A DNA stretch of 64,000 bases from Adineta vaga (GCA_021613535.1 CP075497.1:9734001-9798000); one strand, 5' to 3'; counted from the stretch's first letter, positions 13,201 to 26,752 are shown. A program made the numbers and translations. The notes: a model not told the origin generated them from the letters alone.

Positions 13201-15448
13201 TAAACACAGAAACCAATACAACACGTCTGCTCATGCGACAGATAGCGCTACTAATCGAAAACAAAAATTCTCATTATTTTCATACAAATCAATAGTAATG
13301 TTCCTTAGAGAACTGATAATAGCAATTCACAATCATCTTTATCGGTTCCTCTAGATCATCTATCAAAATTCTATCGATTATATATGTTCTATAGATTAAT
13401 TAGAACAGCATAATGGGAAAAAAAAGATTATTATTGCAAATTTTAAGTATTCAAGAATATGTAGGGTTTTTCTGATGATCATGAGCAATGGAATATGTTA
13501 ACCTAATTCGATTCCGATCGTATAAATCTCTCGATTTGTGCTATAAAGATACTTTATAGAAAGGATTGTATAATAGGAAAGTAGAGTTCATTATACTGAT
13601 TACAAAGTTTGTACAGGTTTTCATACTTGGTGAATGTAAGAGAATTAAAACATAGCGACATATTTTCATTCGACAAATACTACATCAAATCATGTTTTTG
13701 ATAGACTAATCCAGATCCAGAAATACAGAGATACCTTGATCATTTATCATAATGATCTTTCATCCAATATTCTGATACATCCTCAAGATTCCATTCAACT
13801 TAACTCACTAACTGTCTTTATTTCCATTTCAAACTTAATAAAGATTTGGATACTAGAATTCATTGATTAAAATGTCAAATTACTTACTAGGAATGTCAAT
13901 TTCTATATCATAACATATCTGATCATGTTTTTCACATATTTTACACATCTCACTATTTGTCATAAGTCTATTTATTTCATCGTGTACTGGATCATCTGAT
14001 GCCCATATTGCTTGTTCATTGAAATTCAATGGACTGATATTAAACAATCGACATGGAATAGCAAAAGCTGGTTTTCGTTGAAATTCTTCTGGTAATGAAC
14101 GAAGATTATGTATTGAAGTATATTCATGATAGCCAATATCAATAAAAAATACACAAATTCGTGACCTTGTCGGATCTAAATCTTTAAAAAAACGAAAACA
14201 AGATGGTTTAAAAGAAGAAAAATTGAATGATTATTTTTCCCCGAACAAACCAGTGATGATAGCACGATGCCATATAGCATGATTATCCTGTGTAGCAACC
14301 ATGTGATATTTCACCGGTGATGACAGTATGCGAAGATTTCGCATAGCTTGTTGCAAATCAACTTGAAACTAATTGAATAGAGAAACAATCGAAGAAATAT
14401 TTTTTACATTGTATTATTATTATTTTCTATTTACAGTTGTATGTGCAATGAATTTTTCTTTTAAATAAACATAGAAATGACTTGGACTAATATAATAAAG
14501 TATTCGAATTTGATACAATTGATTTAAATCTAATTTTTCCATTGAAATAGCTAGAGAGAGAAAATGATAGGAAATAAAACATTGAATATTCTTCAACATA
14601 CATTTGTAAATAAGTTTATCATGGACTTGTATTGCTGATCGTTGAAGTTGGTAATGTTCTATTAAAGAAGTAAAATGTTTCTTATAACTCTGTATGTAAT
14701 TCAATTTAAACTTACCAAAATCTTTATTCAAAGATATTTTCGAATTCTTTTCAGTAATTTCCACTTCTAATATATCTCTTATTTCATTATAATTAACAAG
14801 TTTTGCAAAAAGAAATGTAGTAGTTAATCGTGAACGAAATTCATCGATGATATCTATTGGCCAACCATCCATTGGTTTTATTAAATTTACTAATGAACAA
14901 TGAAATGCCAAACGATGTAAGGCAAAAAATCGTTTCTAATAAAATACACCTATTCAAGAATAATCTATCTTCGATGGTTTATATTTACTTGTAATGGTCG
15001 AAGGAATTGAAGTGGAATACATTGAACATCACCATAATCTAATTTAAATACGCTAGCATGACCATTTGAATCGATTTGACGTATTAAACCACGATACCAA
15101 TCTTCACTTTCAGATGGACATGCACAATAATCACCGACATTTACTATTTCATTTTGTTGGAAAGGTTTTCTGAAAAAGAATAGATTGTTTCATGATTTCA
15201 ACAACAACAACAACGAAAAATATGAGAATGTACGTTAGTGAATCGGAATATTCGTTGTATAACTCTTGACCAAGTTTACCAAGTGGTTCTCGAAACGATT
15301 CGGAATGTAAATAAAAATCTAAGAAGAGATATTCAATAAAAATAAAATAAAATTTACACAAACCATTAAGATCATTAACATGTGCGACAAAAACTCGTTC
15401 AGTCGAACCAATATGATGATTCAATGTTGGAATTTCTAATTTTTCCAT
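7215..15448 (-). CDS. Giant multi-Tudor protein, seven extended Tudor domains plus RGG block
   Basis: I read one gene of 25 exons joining in phase to about 1912 residues. Each extended Tudor unit shows the Tudor core pattern (Tyr/Trp-Tyr-Arg then Phe/Leu-x-Asp-Tyr/Phe-Gly) with a nuclease-like OB flank: DWYRG/KLDYGD (residues about 60-120), IWHRA/FIDIGY (250-390), KYHRV/LIDRGD (500-670), CWYRA/FIDFGD (1035-1230), PFRAI/FIDFGN (1240-1430), FYRAR/FLDYGN (1470-1640) and LYRGQ/CIDYGH (1650-1825). Between units 3 and 4 lies a Gln/Asn/Ser-rich stretch and an Arg-Gly-Gly-rich block (about 865-1030). Such proteins (Drosophila Tudor, vertebrate TDRD1/6) bind symmetrically dimethylated arginines of Piwi proteins and scaffold germ granules; here that role is inferred. 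Units 2 and 3 lack some cage aromatics. Conservative alternative: two adjacent genes, 15448-13880 and 12868-7215, if the 963-nt intron at 12925-13887 is not spliced. Terminal Ser/Glu/Thr-rich tail. Confidence 0.8.
12925..13887 (-). other. Long intron (or intergenic gap) inside the Tudor locus
   Basis: The upstream exon ends at 13888 before a perfect donor GTAAGTAATT, in phase 1. A pyrimidine-rich acceptor ending TCTCCTATTTTAG lies at 12925, and the open frame that follows supplies the two bases needed and runs straight into the Met at 12868 with no stop. The added residues (VGDLGTFLCQKNLVI) look like the missing end of the second Tudor OB fold. At 963 nt it is far longer than the other introns of the gene (about 45-110 nt), so an intergenic reading remains possible. 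No other gene seen within it. Confidence 0.6.
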
Positions 15449-16170
15449 GATTCTAAAAAATAGTTCAATATAATCAGTTATACGTATATATGATATAAGC
15501 AAACCAAACTGACCACGTGTGTGTGTGTGTTAGTTCGTAAAGTAGAACAGAAAAAAACAGTCAATAGATTAGGAGCGCCACAATCGAATTTTACATTCAC
15601 AGATCGATATCGACATCGACATAGTTTAAATTTGAAGATTGAAAAGTCTATTCATCGACACTTTCTGTATTGTAATATTGGTAAATATCATCATTGCAAC
15701 TGCAATTCCTTATTATATGTGTGTATGAGAATGTATATATGATTATGAATTTCTTGAAATCAAAAGAAGAACTTGTGCAACCGATTATCCTTTAGTTAAG
15801 TTGTAAACTCAATCACTGCTAGACGTGTGTTTTATAACGCATATTCAAAAAATACGGAGACAATCACGAATCATATCGTTTTAAATCTTCATTCACTTGC
15901 TTGTTTTATATTTCCTAAAGAAGACAAGTTTTATGCAAAAGAAAAGAACTAATAGAGATTCGCATAACGTGCGCAAAAATATCAAACTGAGCACAACATT
16001 TTTTGAACGAAACATGTTTAGAAGAGAACGAATGTCAAAAGAACAAAAAAAAGCGAAGGAAATCAATGAAATTCTAAAATGAGTAACTTGAAAATAAAAC
16101 AAAAGAAAAATCACCGGAATGAATGAATATTCGTAGTTGAAACTTCATGGTTTTTGTTCTTAACAATGGT
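15449..16170. other. Intergenic, Tudor upstream region and PP5 3' flank
   Basis: About 0.7 kb. Contains a short GT run at about 15518-15530, just upstream of the Tudor start. A candidate splice acceptor (TTTTTTAG) sits four bases before the Tudor ATG on the minus strand. No gene recognised. Confidence 0.5.
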
Positions 16171-18316
16171 TTACATTAAGCCAAACATCGATAATTGATT
16201 TGCATACATCATTGGACGAACAGCTGGATGAGGTACAGCTGTATAGGATGTAAATTTTGGTGTAACGTCATCACCAGTTATGGTTATATAAGCGCCTTTA
16301 TTTCCCATTGAATCACAATAATTTGGTGCTGAAAAAACAGTTATACATTTACCTAAAAGAAAGCGATATTAATGAATTGAATAAAATTTTAATATATCTT
16401 TACCATTGTGAGCTAATTCATACCCTTCTTGTTTAACTTCATGACTACGAACAACATATTCTAAATTGTTTACTTTCAAAAAATTTTCAGTAACATCAGG
16501 TCCAAATTGCAGACCTAATTTGTATATATATATATAGAGAGAGAGAGATAGATCATTCATATCATCAACGAATACAATGAGAAAACTTACCAACACCACG
16601 TTTACTTTCTGATCGACCGTTTTGTGGTTGTGGATCACTCCATAATAATTCTGACATTAAACCTTCTTCTGGTGGTTGTTTAACACGATTAATACCTCGT
16701 ATATCTTTTAATGTGACATCATCTTTACTAAATAGTCCTCCATGCATAACCTAAATTAAAAATGAATACTGAAAAAGTGACAGAAAGAAAGAAAGAAACG
16801 AACGAACGTACTAGAACTTTATTATTAATACAATGTGATAATGGTAAATAGTTAAAAACTTCAGTAAATAGTTGAAACATTTGAGCGGTATATTTAGCTT
16901 TGACTTCGCCTTCGAATCCATACATTTGATTCATTGTTAATGATTCATGATTACCTAAGAAAGAATAAAGTAACAAATCAATATGAATAGGAAACTATTC
17001 TTTACCTCGAGCCAGAAAGAAATGATTAGGATAAAGTAATTTAAAGCCAAATAAAGCAAGAATACATTCCATACTAAATGAACCACGATCAACAAAATCA
17101 CCATTAAATAACTAAATGTAGAGAGAAAAATAAATTACAAGTTTAATAGTAATATCACTTACGTATGGATTTTCTTCGGATGGTGGTCCATTTAATTTAA
17201 AAATATTCAATAAATCATAAAACTGACCATGAACATCTCCACAAATTGTAAATTTATGTTTCTAAACAAAGATATTCATTTTTTAAAATTAAATTCTCGT
17301 CTAACAAACATACCGACGGTACAGTAATATCAATTAATGCTGGTAATGTTTTGAGTAATGTTAAAACTTGTAGAATAATCTAAATATCATCGATAAAAAT
17401 CTTCTTTTTCAAAAGTAAATCATAGTTTTTCTCTTTACTTGATAGGCATATTTCTTATGAAGTTTCTTCTGATCTTCAAAGTATGGTAAAAGTTGAAACA
17501 TGAATTCTTTGGTAACACGACCATCAGTTTCTAAATGTGGACCATCATATTCTTTTTCTATAGCTAAAATATGTAATGATATTTAGTTTATCGATGTGAT
17601 TCGCCGAAGAAAAACACGTAACTTACTCATCGAATCGAGATCAATTTGATTGACAACTGATTTAGCTGATTCATCAACAGCAATCGCTTTTTCAAAACGA
17701 ATACGTGTTACAATTTTTTTACATTCTTCATATTTTAATGCTGCATCTTTATCATTTGGACATGCTTTTTTCACCTAAATTTATTATAATCCTATATTAA
17801 GAAGCGAAAGTTTCTCTTTACGATGAAATACTTACATATTCATAATCATTTAATGCTAAAGAATATTTTCCTAATGCCATATAAGCCGATGCACGTCGAT
17901 AGAATGCCTAAAAACATTTTAAAACATAGTCATTTGTTTCTACAATGAAGAATAAATTTACTTTGATATATTTAGAATCATATTCTAATGCTTTTTTTGC
18001 ATCAATCAACGCATAACCATACCATTCTCGACGTAGATAAGCAAAACTTCGATTGGAATATAAAATAGCATCAGGATGAAATTCAATTGCTTTGGAATAA
18101 AGTTCCGTCGCTTTTTCATAATCACCATCTATGAAAATTAGATATTATTCCGAAATAACAAAAAAAAATAGAAAGACTTTTACTTTTAAATGCTTCATTT
18201 GCTTGTCCTTTAACTAAATCAGCTGCATCCTTACCAACTGGTATCTCATGTTTAGCTGCTTCTAAACTACTTGTTTCTAGTTTTTTTGTTAAATCTGCTT
18301 CGATGTTTGTTGTCAT
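16171..18316 (-). CDS. PPP5C: Serine/threonine-protein phosphatase 5
   Basis: About thirteen exons on the minus strand. The N-terminal half contains three TPR repeats ([69 protein letters not shown]), which in PP5 bind the Hsp90 C-terminus. The C-terminal half is a PPP-family catalytic domain with all three metal motifs visible: GDVHGQ, GDFVDRG and GNHES, plus MHGGLF and the RSHE region. The C-terminal tail [14 protein letters not shown] matches the autoinhibitory helix of PP5, which separates it from PP1/PP2A/PP2B. It dephosphorylates Hsp90 clients and signalling kinases in cytosol and nucleus. The start codon is preceded immediately by TTTTTCAG, a possible trans- or cis-splice acceptor. One intron near 16522-16550 carries a TA/GA simple repeat. 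Confidence 0.95.
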
Positions 18317-21037
18317 CTGAAAAACTTATCTTATCTATAACAACAAAACTTTCTCTATTATCCTAACTTTAGAAGAAAAAAACACTGAGAAGTATTGACT
18401 ATAGCCGAATCGTTATGAATGCATAGACCATATTCTTTAGAATTAATAAGATCAATAAAAAATGTAGTTTATCGTTATATTCATGATAAATATTTAAAGA
18501 AGAATATGTTCTTTCTTTGTGTGATCGATTTTGAAGGACAGAAATAATTTAATTTGATTATAAACACATTCTAACTTACGAGTTGCATGTTTAGATAACA
18601 CTAGACAGCAATGGGAGTATTGAGTTGAAAGAAAAGAAAATTACAATTTACTGATGGAATTTACTGAATAGATAGAAGAAAGGATAAATATTATAATAAT
18701 TAATAATTGCTATGCACAACATCTTATAAGATGAATCATATGCATAACTAGTTTTCTTACTTAATCATCACATAATCTTCACAATGTCATAATGTTTCAT
18801 TTCTATGAAAAAGTAAATAGTTCATTTCATTTATTTGTCTTTCATATTGAAACTTACTTACCTTGGAAAAATCAATGTCGACAATTGTTTTCTCTGTAGA
18901 AAACATTCATAGTCATTCGAATGGTAAAAAGAACAAATTCTCTATTTTATGACCGGACGAAGTACAAGGCATTTTTTTGTTTATTCTCTTTACATTTCGA
19001 TTGATCTATCATTGTAACTGAAAAGTACATCGATCGAATCGAAGATGAAAAAGAATCAATAGAAGAAGATTCTAACAAATAAGAAATTAATTTGATTATT
19101 AATTTTATTTGCTGAAAACAACAATCGAGATTTAGTCTGTAGACTAGCGACATCATTCCGACGTTATCTTTATGAGATTTCAATGGGAACGATCTCTAGA
19201 TCTTTTGGTTCCTTACAAAGATGAATTCTTAGAAAACAGTCAATATCTTTGATGTTAATATCAATCAGATTTCGTTCTCATATTTCTCTTTCTATAAAAT
19301 TCATTGCTGTTCATTTGTACATTATATCATCGATTCTATCGTAACATGTATATCTAATACCTAAAGTCAACTTCTCTTTTACAATAGAATTTCGTGAATA
19401 TCCGACATAGGTATATGAATGTTCATCAACATTGACTTGACACAAACAAAATCAGGCGTCATTATTTTCTAGTTTTAATCATTATTTCATCTCTCGTTTC
19501 AAATTACATGTTATATCAAATAAAAAAAGAAAGACTGCGGATCGATTTTCCAGAAAAGTAAATGCACATGTTAAATTTATTGGTCGATAACAAAAAAAAG
19601 AGAAAGAAATCATAGAGACAGATTTCTGTTGTTCACATGATCCAGCTAATCCTTTATTCTCGATTGATTGGTAAATGACAGCAGATCGAAGTAGAACAAT
19701 AGACTAGCTAACAGACTATAATGTGTCTCTTATTACCATAATGAAAGCACGAATCAATCAAATAGCAACACGTTCCCCGCCGTCATCATCATGATTGTTT
19801 ACTTCTAAATATACATATATACATATAGAATCGCCTGTCATCTGACTAATAGTTCATAGTGATTGTGCTCGTGGTGATGTTTGCTTACCGTTAATCGATA
19901 CCCCACCTTCTTACTAGTCTGTCTATCAATGGAGAGATTGATGATCATCAAAAATTTGAAAACACGTGTGTTCGATGAATATGTTATCAATAAAATTTCA
20001 ATCAAGATAGACATACTCTTCAAATGTTTCGATATACATAAGATGATTTTCTTTACTGATGATAATTTACCGCTCTTTACCTACTGTATATGTACTCACA
20101 CCCTTTTGAAAAGTATATCAAGAGAGAATGAGAACGAGAGAGAGAGAGAGAAAGAAGAAACAAACTTATGAATTGCAAGTTAAACGAGTAGTTTTCAAAC
20201 GAATGCGATATAAATACAATCTAAAGATACGATATAAAATTGATTAGAATTGTTCAAGATCACAAACTCTCACTTGAATTTTCAAGATTTCTTTCTTTTC
20301 TTTTTCCTAAAATATCTTTATATTATATATTAAGATCAATTTACGTATCTATTGATTCAAAGTCTAATAGAAAAATGAAAAAAGATCTTAATAAAAAATA
20401 TTTATTTTTATTTCAATAGACACGAAAATCTATCGAAAGCATTTTTTTCAATTAGAAGAAAAAATTGACATATTCTCTCGAAATTTGTTTTAATAACAAC
20501 ATATCCTCTATAGATCTCTTGTCATTTCGCACATACTTCGCTCGTTCGTTCGTCCTTCTCTGTCATATAAATGATGATGACATCCAATCAAAAAATTTTC
20601 TCTTCTCTCCCTCTCTCTTTTCTATTCATTCAATCAAATTCAAGCTTGAACTCATAAGTATCAATGTCCTCTCACAAATATATGTATATACGTTTCTCTT
20701 CTTCTCATCATCACCTTTCTCTATTACGAAGCAAATAAAATATTTTATTCTCCCTGTCTCTCTCCCTCTCTCTCTTTCCCTTCACGTTGCAAATACGACG
20801 ACATTAGTGTGAGTAAATCGAGAACAAACATCTCTCTATTATATATCGATACACACAAGCGCTTTCTCGTACTCGTATTGGCCTATTCATTTGTTGCACA
20901 CATACACCTTTCCGACAACAACGACGATAACTCTCCTACGACATATTATCTTAACTCAACTTTTTTTCTGTTACTGTCTATTTTCATTATTATATATTAT
21001 ATATCTTAGAAGTACGTGAATAAGATAAGACAGGACA
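18317..21037. other. Divergent intergenic region between PP5 and HHEX
   Basis: About 2.7 kb separating the 5' ends of PP5 (-) and HHEX (+). AT-rich, with a GA run at about 20130-20155 and CT-rich tracts near 20600-20785 that probably lie in the HHEX leader. Open frames at 20465-20812 and 20809-21009 are Ser/Leu/Phe-rich products of the CT tracts. No gene recognised; developmental control elements of HHEX would be expected here. Confidence 0.45.
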
Positions 21038-22544
21038 ATGAATTGCTCTGTGTATACACCATCTTTTTTACCCTATCGAAATTCTCATCCTCATCCATTA
21101 TCATCATTTCGTATTGATGATATTTTAAAAACACCAACATCAATGTCACCAACATTGCTTGATCCAACAACACTTTGGTCATCATTCGCTGCTCAACTTT
21201 TGGCTTATTCACCTGAACTTTTATCAGTTGCGACAACAACAACAACAAATTCATCATCATCGTCATCAAATGATGTTTCACCACCCATGCCTAATTTAAT
21301 TTCACCACAAAAACATCTTCATCATCGACATCAATATCATCCATATCTTTCAGTATCTCGACATTCTCCAACGACAAAACTTCAACATGATCCTACTTCA
21401 ATTTTAACAACATCAACAAATAAAAATAATTATCAACATACACTTTCACCATTATCAATTAAAGACAAAATACAACATCAACAGATCGACCGGAAAGGTA
21501 TGTTCAAATAGAGATAACTAAACGGAAATGAACACATATGTTCAGGTAGAACTTTAATCTGTTTCATCAACAAAATTCTCAAGGTTATTCGAAGAGAATT
21601 ATTTCACTATCTTTTTTCGACATATATATCATTGATAAAAATACAATTATGATGCTCTTGAACTTGCCATTCAACTCTTCATTTCGTTGTATGTTATTGT
21701 TCTATGAGAGTGATAAAAAGTAATATAACAACTAATGATCTATCAACAACTTTACTGATATATGTACATCTTTCCAAAAATCAAACACTTTTTGACGAGA
21801 AAAATCAATAATATATATATATGTATATGAGCTGATCATCATAGTCATGTGAAGGAAAACGATAATCCATTGAAGAAGTGATAGTAGTGTTAAGTGCTCA
21901 TCGACTTAATTCGTGTTAAAAGATAAATAAGAAAGTTGATTTTATATTTCTCCTTTTTTTTCTGTCAATAAAGATTGTCTATCATCACATCATTCAGTAC
22001 CACCACCGACAAGTGCTGCTGCCGCTGCAGCAGCAGCAGCTGCATATTGGCCATATTTATATACACGTTGTAATCCAACAGCAACAGCAAATGTTTCACG
22101 TCGTAAAGGTGGTCAGATAAGATTTTCAGCCGAACAAAGTTTACAATTGGAAAAGAAATTTGAAATAAGTCAATATTTATCACCTGTTGAACGTAAACAA
22201 ATTGCAAAAACACTTCAATTAAGTGAAAGACAAGTAAGATTTTCTTCTTTATTAATATATTTATTTGCAAATTTTGCATTTATTCCTTAGATTAAAACAT
22301 GGTTTCAAAATCGACGTGCAAAACATCGTCGATCTGCTGCGACTGTTAACAAAAAGGTAAGAAAAATTTGATAAAAAAAAAGAGACAAACAACATGACAT
22401 AACACTTCCTATCTGGGTTTGTTTCTTAAGGATATGGATAAATCATGTTCGTCACCACAACAAAGCGATGATGAAGATGATGATGATATTGATGTTGAAG
22501 ATACTGTCGATGAAGAACATGCAACATCATCGAATTCAAACTAA
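21038..22544 (+). CDS. HHEX: HHEX homeobox transcription factor
   Basis: Four exons (21038-21497, 21974-22233, 22291-22356, 22431-22544) give 299 residues. Residues about 25-33 (FRIDDILKT) resemble the Eh1-like FYIEDIL repressor motif at the N-terminus of HHEX. A Ser/Thr/His-rich region and a ten-residue alanine run (about 168-177) follow. The homeodomain (about 197-256) begins RRKGGQIRFSAEQ and contains KKFEISQYLSPVERKQIAK, LQLSERQIKTWFQNRRAK, which is the HHEX subclass signature rather than other NK-like classes. The tail is acidic, as in other HHEX proteins. The homeodomain is split after the Gln preceding helix 3, a common site for this family. HHEX represses transcription in endoderm and blood development in vertebrates; its role in this animal is unknown. 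Large flanking noncoding regions fit a developmental regulator. Confidence 0.93.
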
Positions 22545-23779
22545 TCTTTTGTTCTCTATTTTTGCTTTCCGACCTACATGGGACTTCAATGTTTTCTTTA
22601 CTTTTGTTCGTTTTTTTTCTTCTTTGAAATACATATATATATATAAACAGATAAAAATGCATTTTTCTTCAAAAAATCTCATCAAGAGAAAGTCAATTCT
22701 TTTCAACCAATCATTGAATATATATATGATCGTCGAATAATTCTATGTCAATAACTTAATGTGATAAATTAACATCATCTCTCTTTTTTTACACATAGAT
22801 TCTTCAATCGACACTTACATTTATTTTATGTAATCTTTTGTTATGAGTAGCGCGAATGTTAGATAGGGTGTAAAGCGTGAGTACGCATTTCATTCTTAAA
22901 TAAACATGCAAGATAGAAGGTTACTATTTACAAACGTATTTTTTACGTATTTGAGACTGTAACAAAACAGAAAGAATGCAAAGAAAAAACCAAGTATTTG
23001 CTCTATGAAATGACATAGTTTTGGTCAAATTTTAATTATATGATAATATTGTTCTGTATGATTCTGGTTGAAGGAGGTAACTAACTAATTTTGAAATGAG
23101 GATGAACTATACTCAAAGGTTATGTGAAATAAGTAGGAGGCGCTTAAGATAATATCTTCTTACTCGATATTAAAGATTATTTAATTCATTTGTTAAACAC
23201 ATGATAACATGTCAGTTATTCTATTGGTTAAAGAGATTCATGTTTAACTAAGAAACAAAGAAGTATGATAGTATTGAATGTTAGAAAGAGCCTTCAAAAA
23301 ATGAAATGATTAGAAAGTCAATAGCGACTCAAGGTATGTCTCATCTTCATCCAATTCGAAAATTTGTTTTTATTATCACTTCATGTATTGCTTACAATTA
23401 ATAATGTCTGTAATTCAGATGATTTATTGAATGCAGTAAGTGTTTTTATGGTTCTCATGTTTTTGTGAACTATTAAAGAAGATCACGTGTCGATTATCAT
23501 TTATTTAGATTGGAGTAGAAATCAAAAACTTGACTCATTTGGAAAATAGTTCGAGTACGAAATTATTTTTAGAAAGAATTTTATCAAATCGAGAAGAAAG
23601 AAATCAAGTTATTTTAATCAAATAACAAAAGTAGATATTTTACAAAATTTAAAAAATTCGTTCACTGCCAAGCTGTGAAAATGTAAACATAGAAGAATAG
23701 TATTAATGATATAAAAGTAAAATAAAAAAAAAAGTATTTCATTTGTTGAAGAACGGTATACACAGAATAAAATAAGATT
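22545..23779. other. Convergent intergenic region, HHEX and DD3-3 3' ends
   Basis: About 1.2 kb between the stop codons of HHEX (+) and the DD3-3-like gene (-). AT-rich, no repeat family or gene recognised; it should contain both 3' UTRs. Confidence 0.5.
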
Positions 23780-26752
23780 TTATGCGACAGTCAATGTTCC
23801 TTTTTGAGCACGATTACTAAAATTATTATTTCTTGTACACATCATATGATAAGTGCCAGGATTAACTTGAAGAAGTGCACCTTAAATAAAATGAGCATGT
23901 TACGCAAAAACAAATATTTCGATAAAAAGATATTACCATCAAATGATGCTGGAGCATTATCAAGTTGATTATTCAATAGAGTAGTTTGTGTTTGTAATGA
24001 ATATGGACTATTAACTCCTGTACAATCAGCAGCACGTTGACAACTAAATTAATCATATAGGATTAGTTTGAAAGTTTGAAGAACATTGAATAAACAAACC
24101 GATAGTAACCAGATGATGCAAAATACAGAGCAAGATCATCTTTTGGAATATTTTCATTGGATTTTTCCATTGGACTCCATCGAACTTTAACATTTCGCCA
24201 AAATGTTGTTTGTTCATAGGGATATGGATAATTTTCATCTCGATCTCGAATTTGAACGAGATTTGATCGATCGGTACCTATATAAAACAAAAGAGACATA
24301 TATTAGTTTTGTGTTTTATTCCATATTACATACCCGTAGCTCCTTTTCCATCATCACCTGTTTGTCCATCTGAATTACCTTCATTCTTATGTGTATTTGA
24401 ACCTAGATGAAATACGTTTGAATTTAATACAGAGAAATGAATTCTTTTTATTTTGTTTAGTTTTACCTGTCCATTGAATATGAACAAGATCATTGCTTTT
24501 TATTTGAAGATTTCTTGGTGTAAAATCATATTCAACAGCTGGATAAGTTTGAACAATATTTCCACGTTTCCCTAACATATTCCAATTATAAATATTTTCA
24601 TTATCATTAACACCATCTAGAAGAAAAAACAGAATACATTTATTTCGCAAAAACGCATTAACTCAATTAAAAATTTTACTTGGTCTTGGTAGGATTTCAA
24701 AAAGATGTGTTCGATCTTGAAATGTTCTACCAGCTTGATTAGTGTTTAAATTAATCTGTAAAGTAATATTTTCATCAACAGTTACTTTAGGATTGTCTGC
24801 TATTGGTGATTTTGCTCTAAATACGTTAAAAAAATCACTCTTAAATCAATTAAATAGGACATAGTAAGAATTATAATTTACCCATTACTAGCTGCATCAG
24901 TATTGTACAGATCATAATCAAATGTTGATATATTATATCGAATTCGTGCAACACATCGTTTGACTTTCTTCGATGGAAAATTTGGAAGAATCCAATCATA
25001 TGAAAGTGGTTCAGCATTAGAATTTAATCCAAGATAATTTGATCGTGACCATGCTGCTTGAAGACATGCTGGTCCTTGTTGTGGATGAAGAACAAGACAT
25101 TCTTCTTCGACATTTATTGTATCATGTGGAACTATAAAAGTAAACTAATGATCTCTTTTTCTTTCTAATCAAAACATAAACGATACGTACGTGCCCATTT
25201 ATATCGATATTGTGAAGATGAAGCACTTTCACATTCTGTTTTTGTTTTATAATCTAAGAAAAACAAAACAAATCATTGAAGTTTTCTTTCTCAATGAGTA
25301 TGGTATTTTTACTTGTTGCTTTTTCTAAATAGGAATAGACTAATAACCATTTACCGCCATTAGCAGTACAATTTGCTTCATTGTTATATTTGGTCGATGT
25401 TCGAACAGCATTCTTTGTTTCAATACATTCATAACGTGGTTTAACATTGAAACTTTCTGTTTGATAATAACTAGAGAACAAAAAATAAATACATTTTATC
25501 TTCCATAGAAAACATCATTTTTAATCATCTCACTTGCACATGCTCACATTACTGGTAAGAATAGCTATATCATTCCAAGGACTGATATATGGCCAATAAT
25601 CACGTTCTTCTGGACATTCATATCCATATTTAGTACCAGCATTATTTTGTCGTGTATAAATGGCTGAATTTCCATTTAGCTTTCGATTTGCAATGAAAAG
25701 ACCTAAGAAAAAAAGATGATCAATTTTGAAAAGGAAATTGACTAAGAATACCTTTATTTCGTTCACGATTATAACATCGATCATAATAATTCCAAGATTC
25801 ATGAAGTCGTCGATCAGTATTAACATCAGCTAATTTACCCGCTTGATCAGAAGTTGGTTTTGGTGTATATGTCTGAGGTGTTGTTACTACTCCATTACGA
25901 AATTTATCTAGAAGAAAAAATGGGTGTTTTTTAAAAAGATTATCTTGTTCTTTTTCCTAAAAAAAATCCTTACCAAGATTAGTATCGTCCATATCACCTT
26001 CTTGACACATATATTGAAGAAGTATATCGCATGTTTGTTTGGTTGGATTAGTTTCTTCATTACCACCACAACCATGTTGATTTGTCCAAATAAAACGTAA
26101 ATAAGTTTTACCAGTTTGTCCACTTTGAAAGAATTTCTATATTAAAAGAAAACTTTCAATGATACTGGTCTATCTATGTACTTATTGAATTAGTAAATTT
26201 TCAATGGACAAACAAAACCTGATTTCTAGTTTCTTATCTAGAGTCATGATCTATGATATTTTAAATTCTTCGACACATGCGTAGACGTTATCTTTCGCTC
26301 CTTGTGTATCTTCATTGATGAATCATCACATTTATTGAAAATGTTTCTTTTTACTTGTTTATATCAGAGGTACTTTGATGGCTTTTAGCAAAAGATGAGT
26401 CAATCAAGATACGATGATTATTCATGAAGTTAATATTAGTACAGATAACTGATATTATAACGTACATTGAATAGTCATACATATGAACAATGTTCAGTTT
26501 TACTTCACTTTGTATTTATCTTACCAGATAGTATTGTAATAAAGCATTGGTGCCATATGGATTTTTAGTCGCATCAGGAACATTGTAACCACCTTTTTCA
26601 TTATTTTGAGAATTAAATGCATTTATTTCACTGGTACGATCTGCCGTATTTTCATTGACACGGTTGTTTGAACCCGGTGGAAAGTGTAAATAAACATCGG
26701 CATTTATTAATGTAAAAATTGTTATTAATCCAAAATAGAAACAAGTCTTCAT
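23780..26752 (-). CDS. Secreted DD3-3-family protein
   Basis: A multi-exon minus-strand gene of about a dozen exons, starting with a signal peptide ([18 protein letters not shown], cleavage probably before DVYLHFPPG). The N-terminal segment [21 protein letters not shown] and the following [13 protein letters not shown] match the conserved start of Dictyostelium DD3-3 and its animal and protist relatives. Further on are many cysteines spread over the chain ([51 protein letters not shown]) and Trp/Tyr-rich segments, ending [25 protein letters not shown]. The family is secreted and of unknown biochemical function. I name it from recalled similarity, not a search. The first intron (about 390 nt) is longer than the others, which are about 50-90 nt. 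Its 5' end is only 343 bp from the divergent Mondo gene. Confidence 0.75.

Noticed and set aside
13880-13882. TAA as true end of an independent upstream Tudor gene
   Set aside because: It lies inside a consensus donor (GTAAGTAA) and cuts the OB fold short; an in-phase acceptor exists. Kept as the alternative model, not the primary one.
20465-21009. Two plus-strand frames upstream of HHEX
   Set aside because: Ser/Phe/Leu-rich translation of CT tracts that probably form the HHEX leader.
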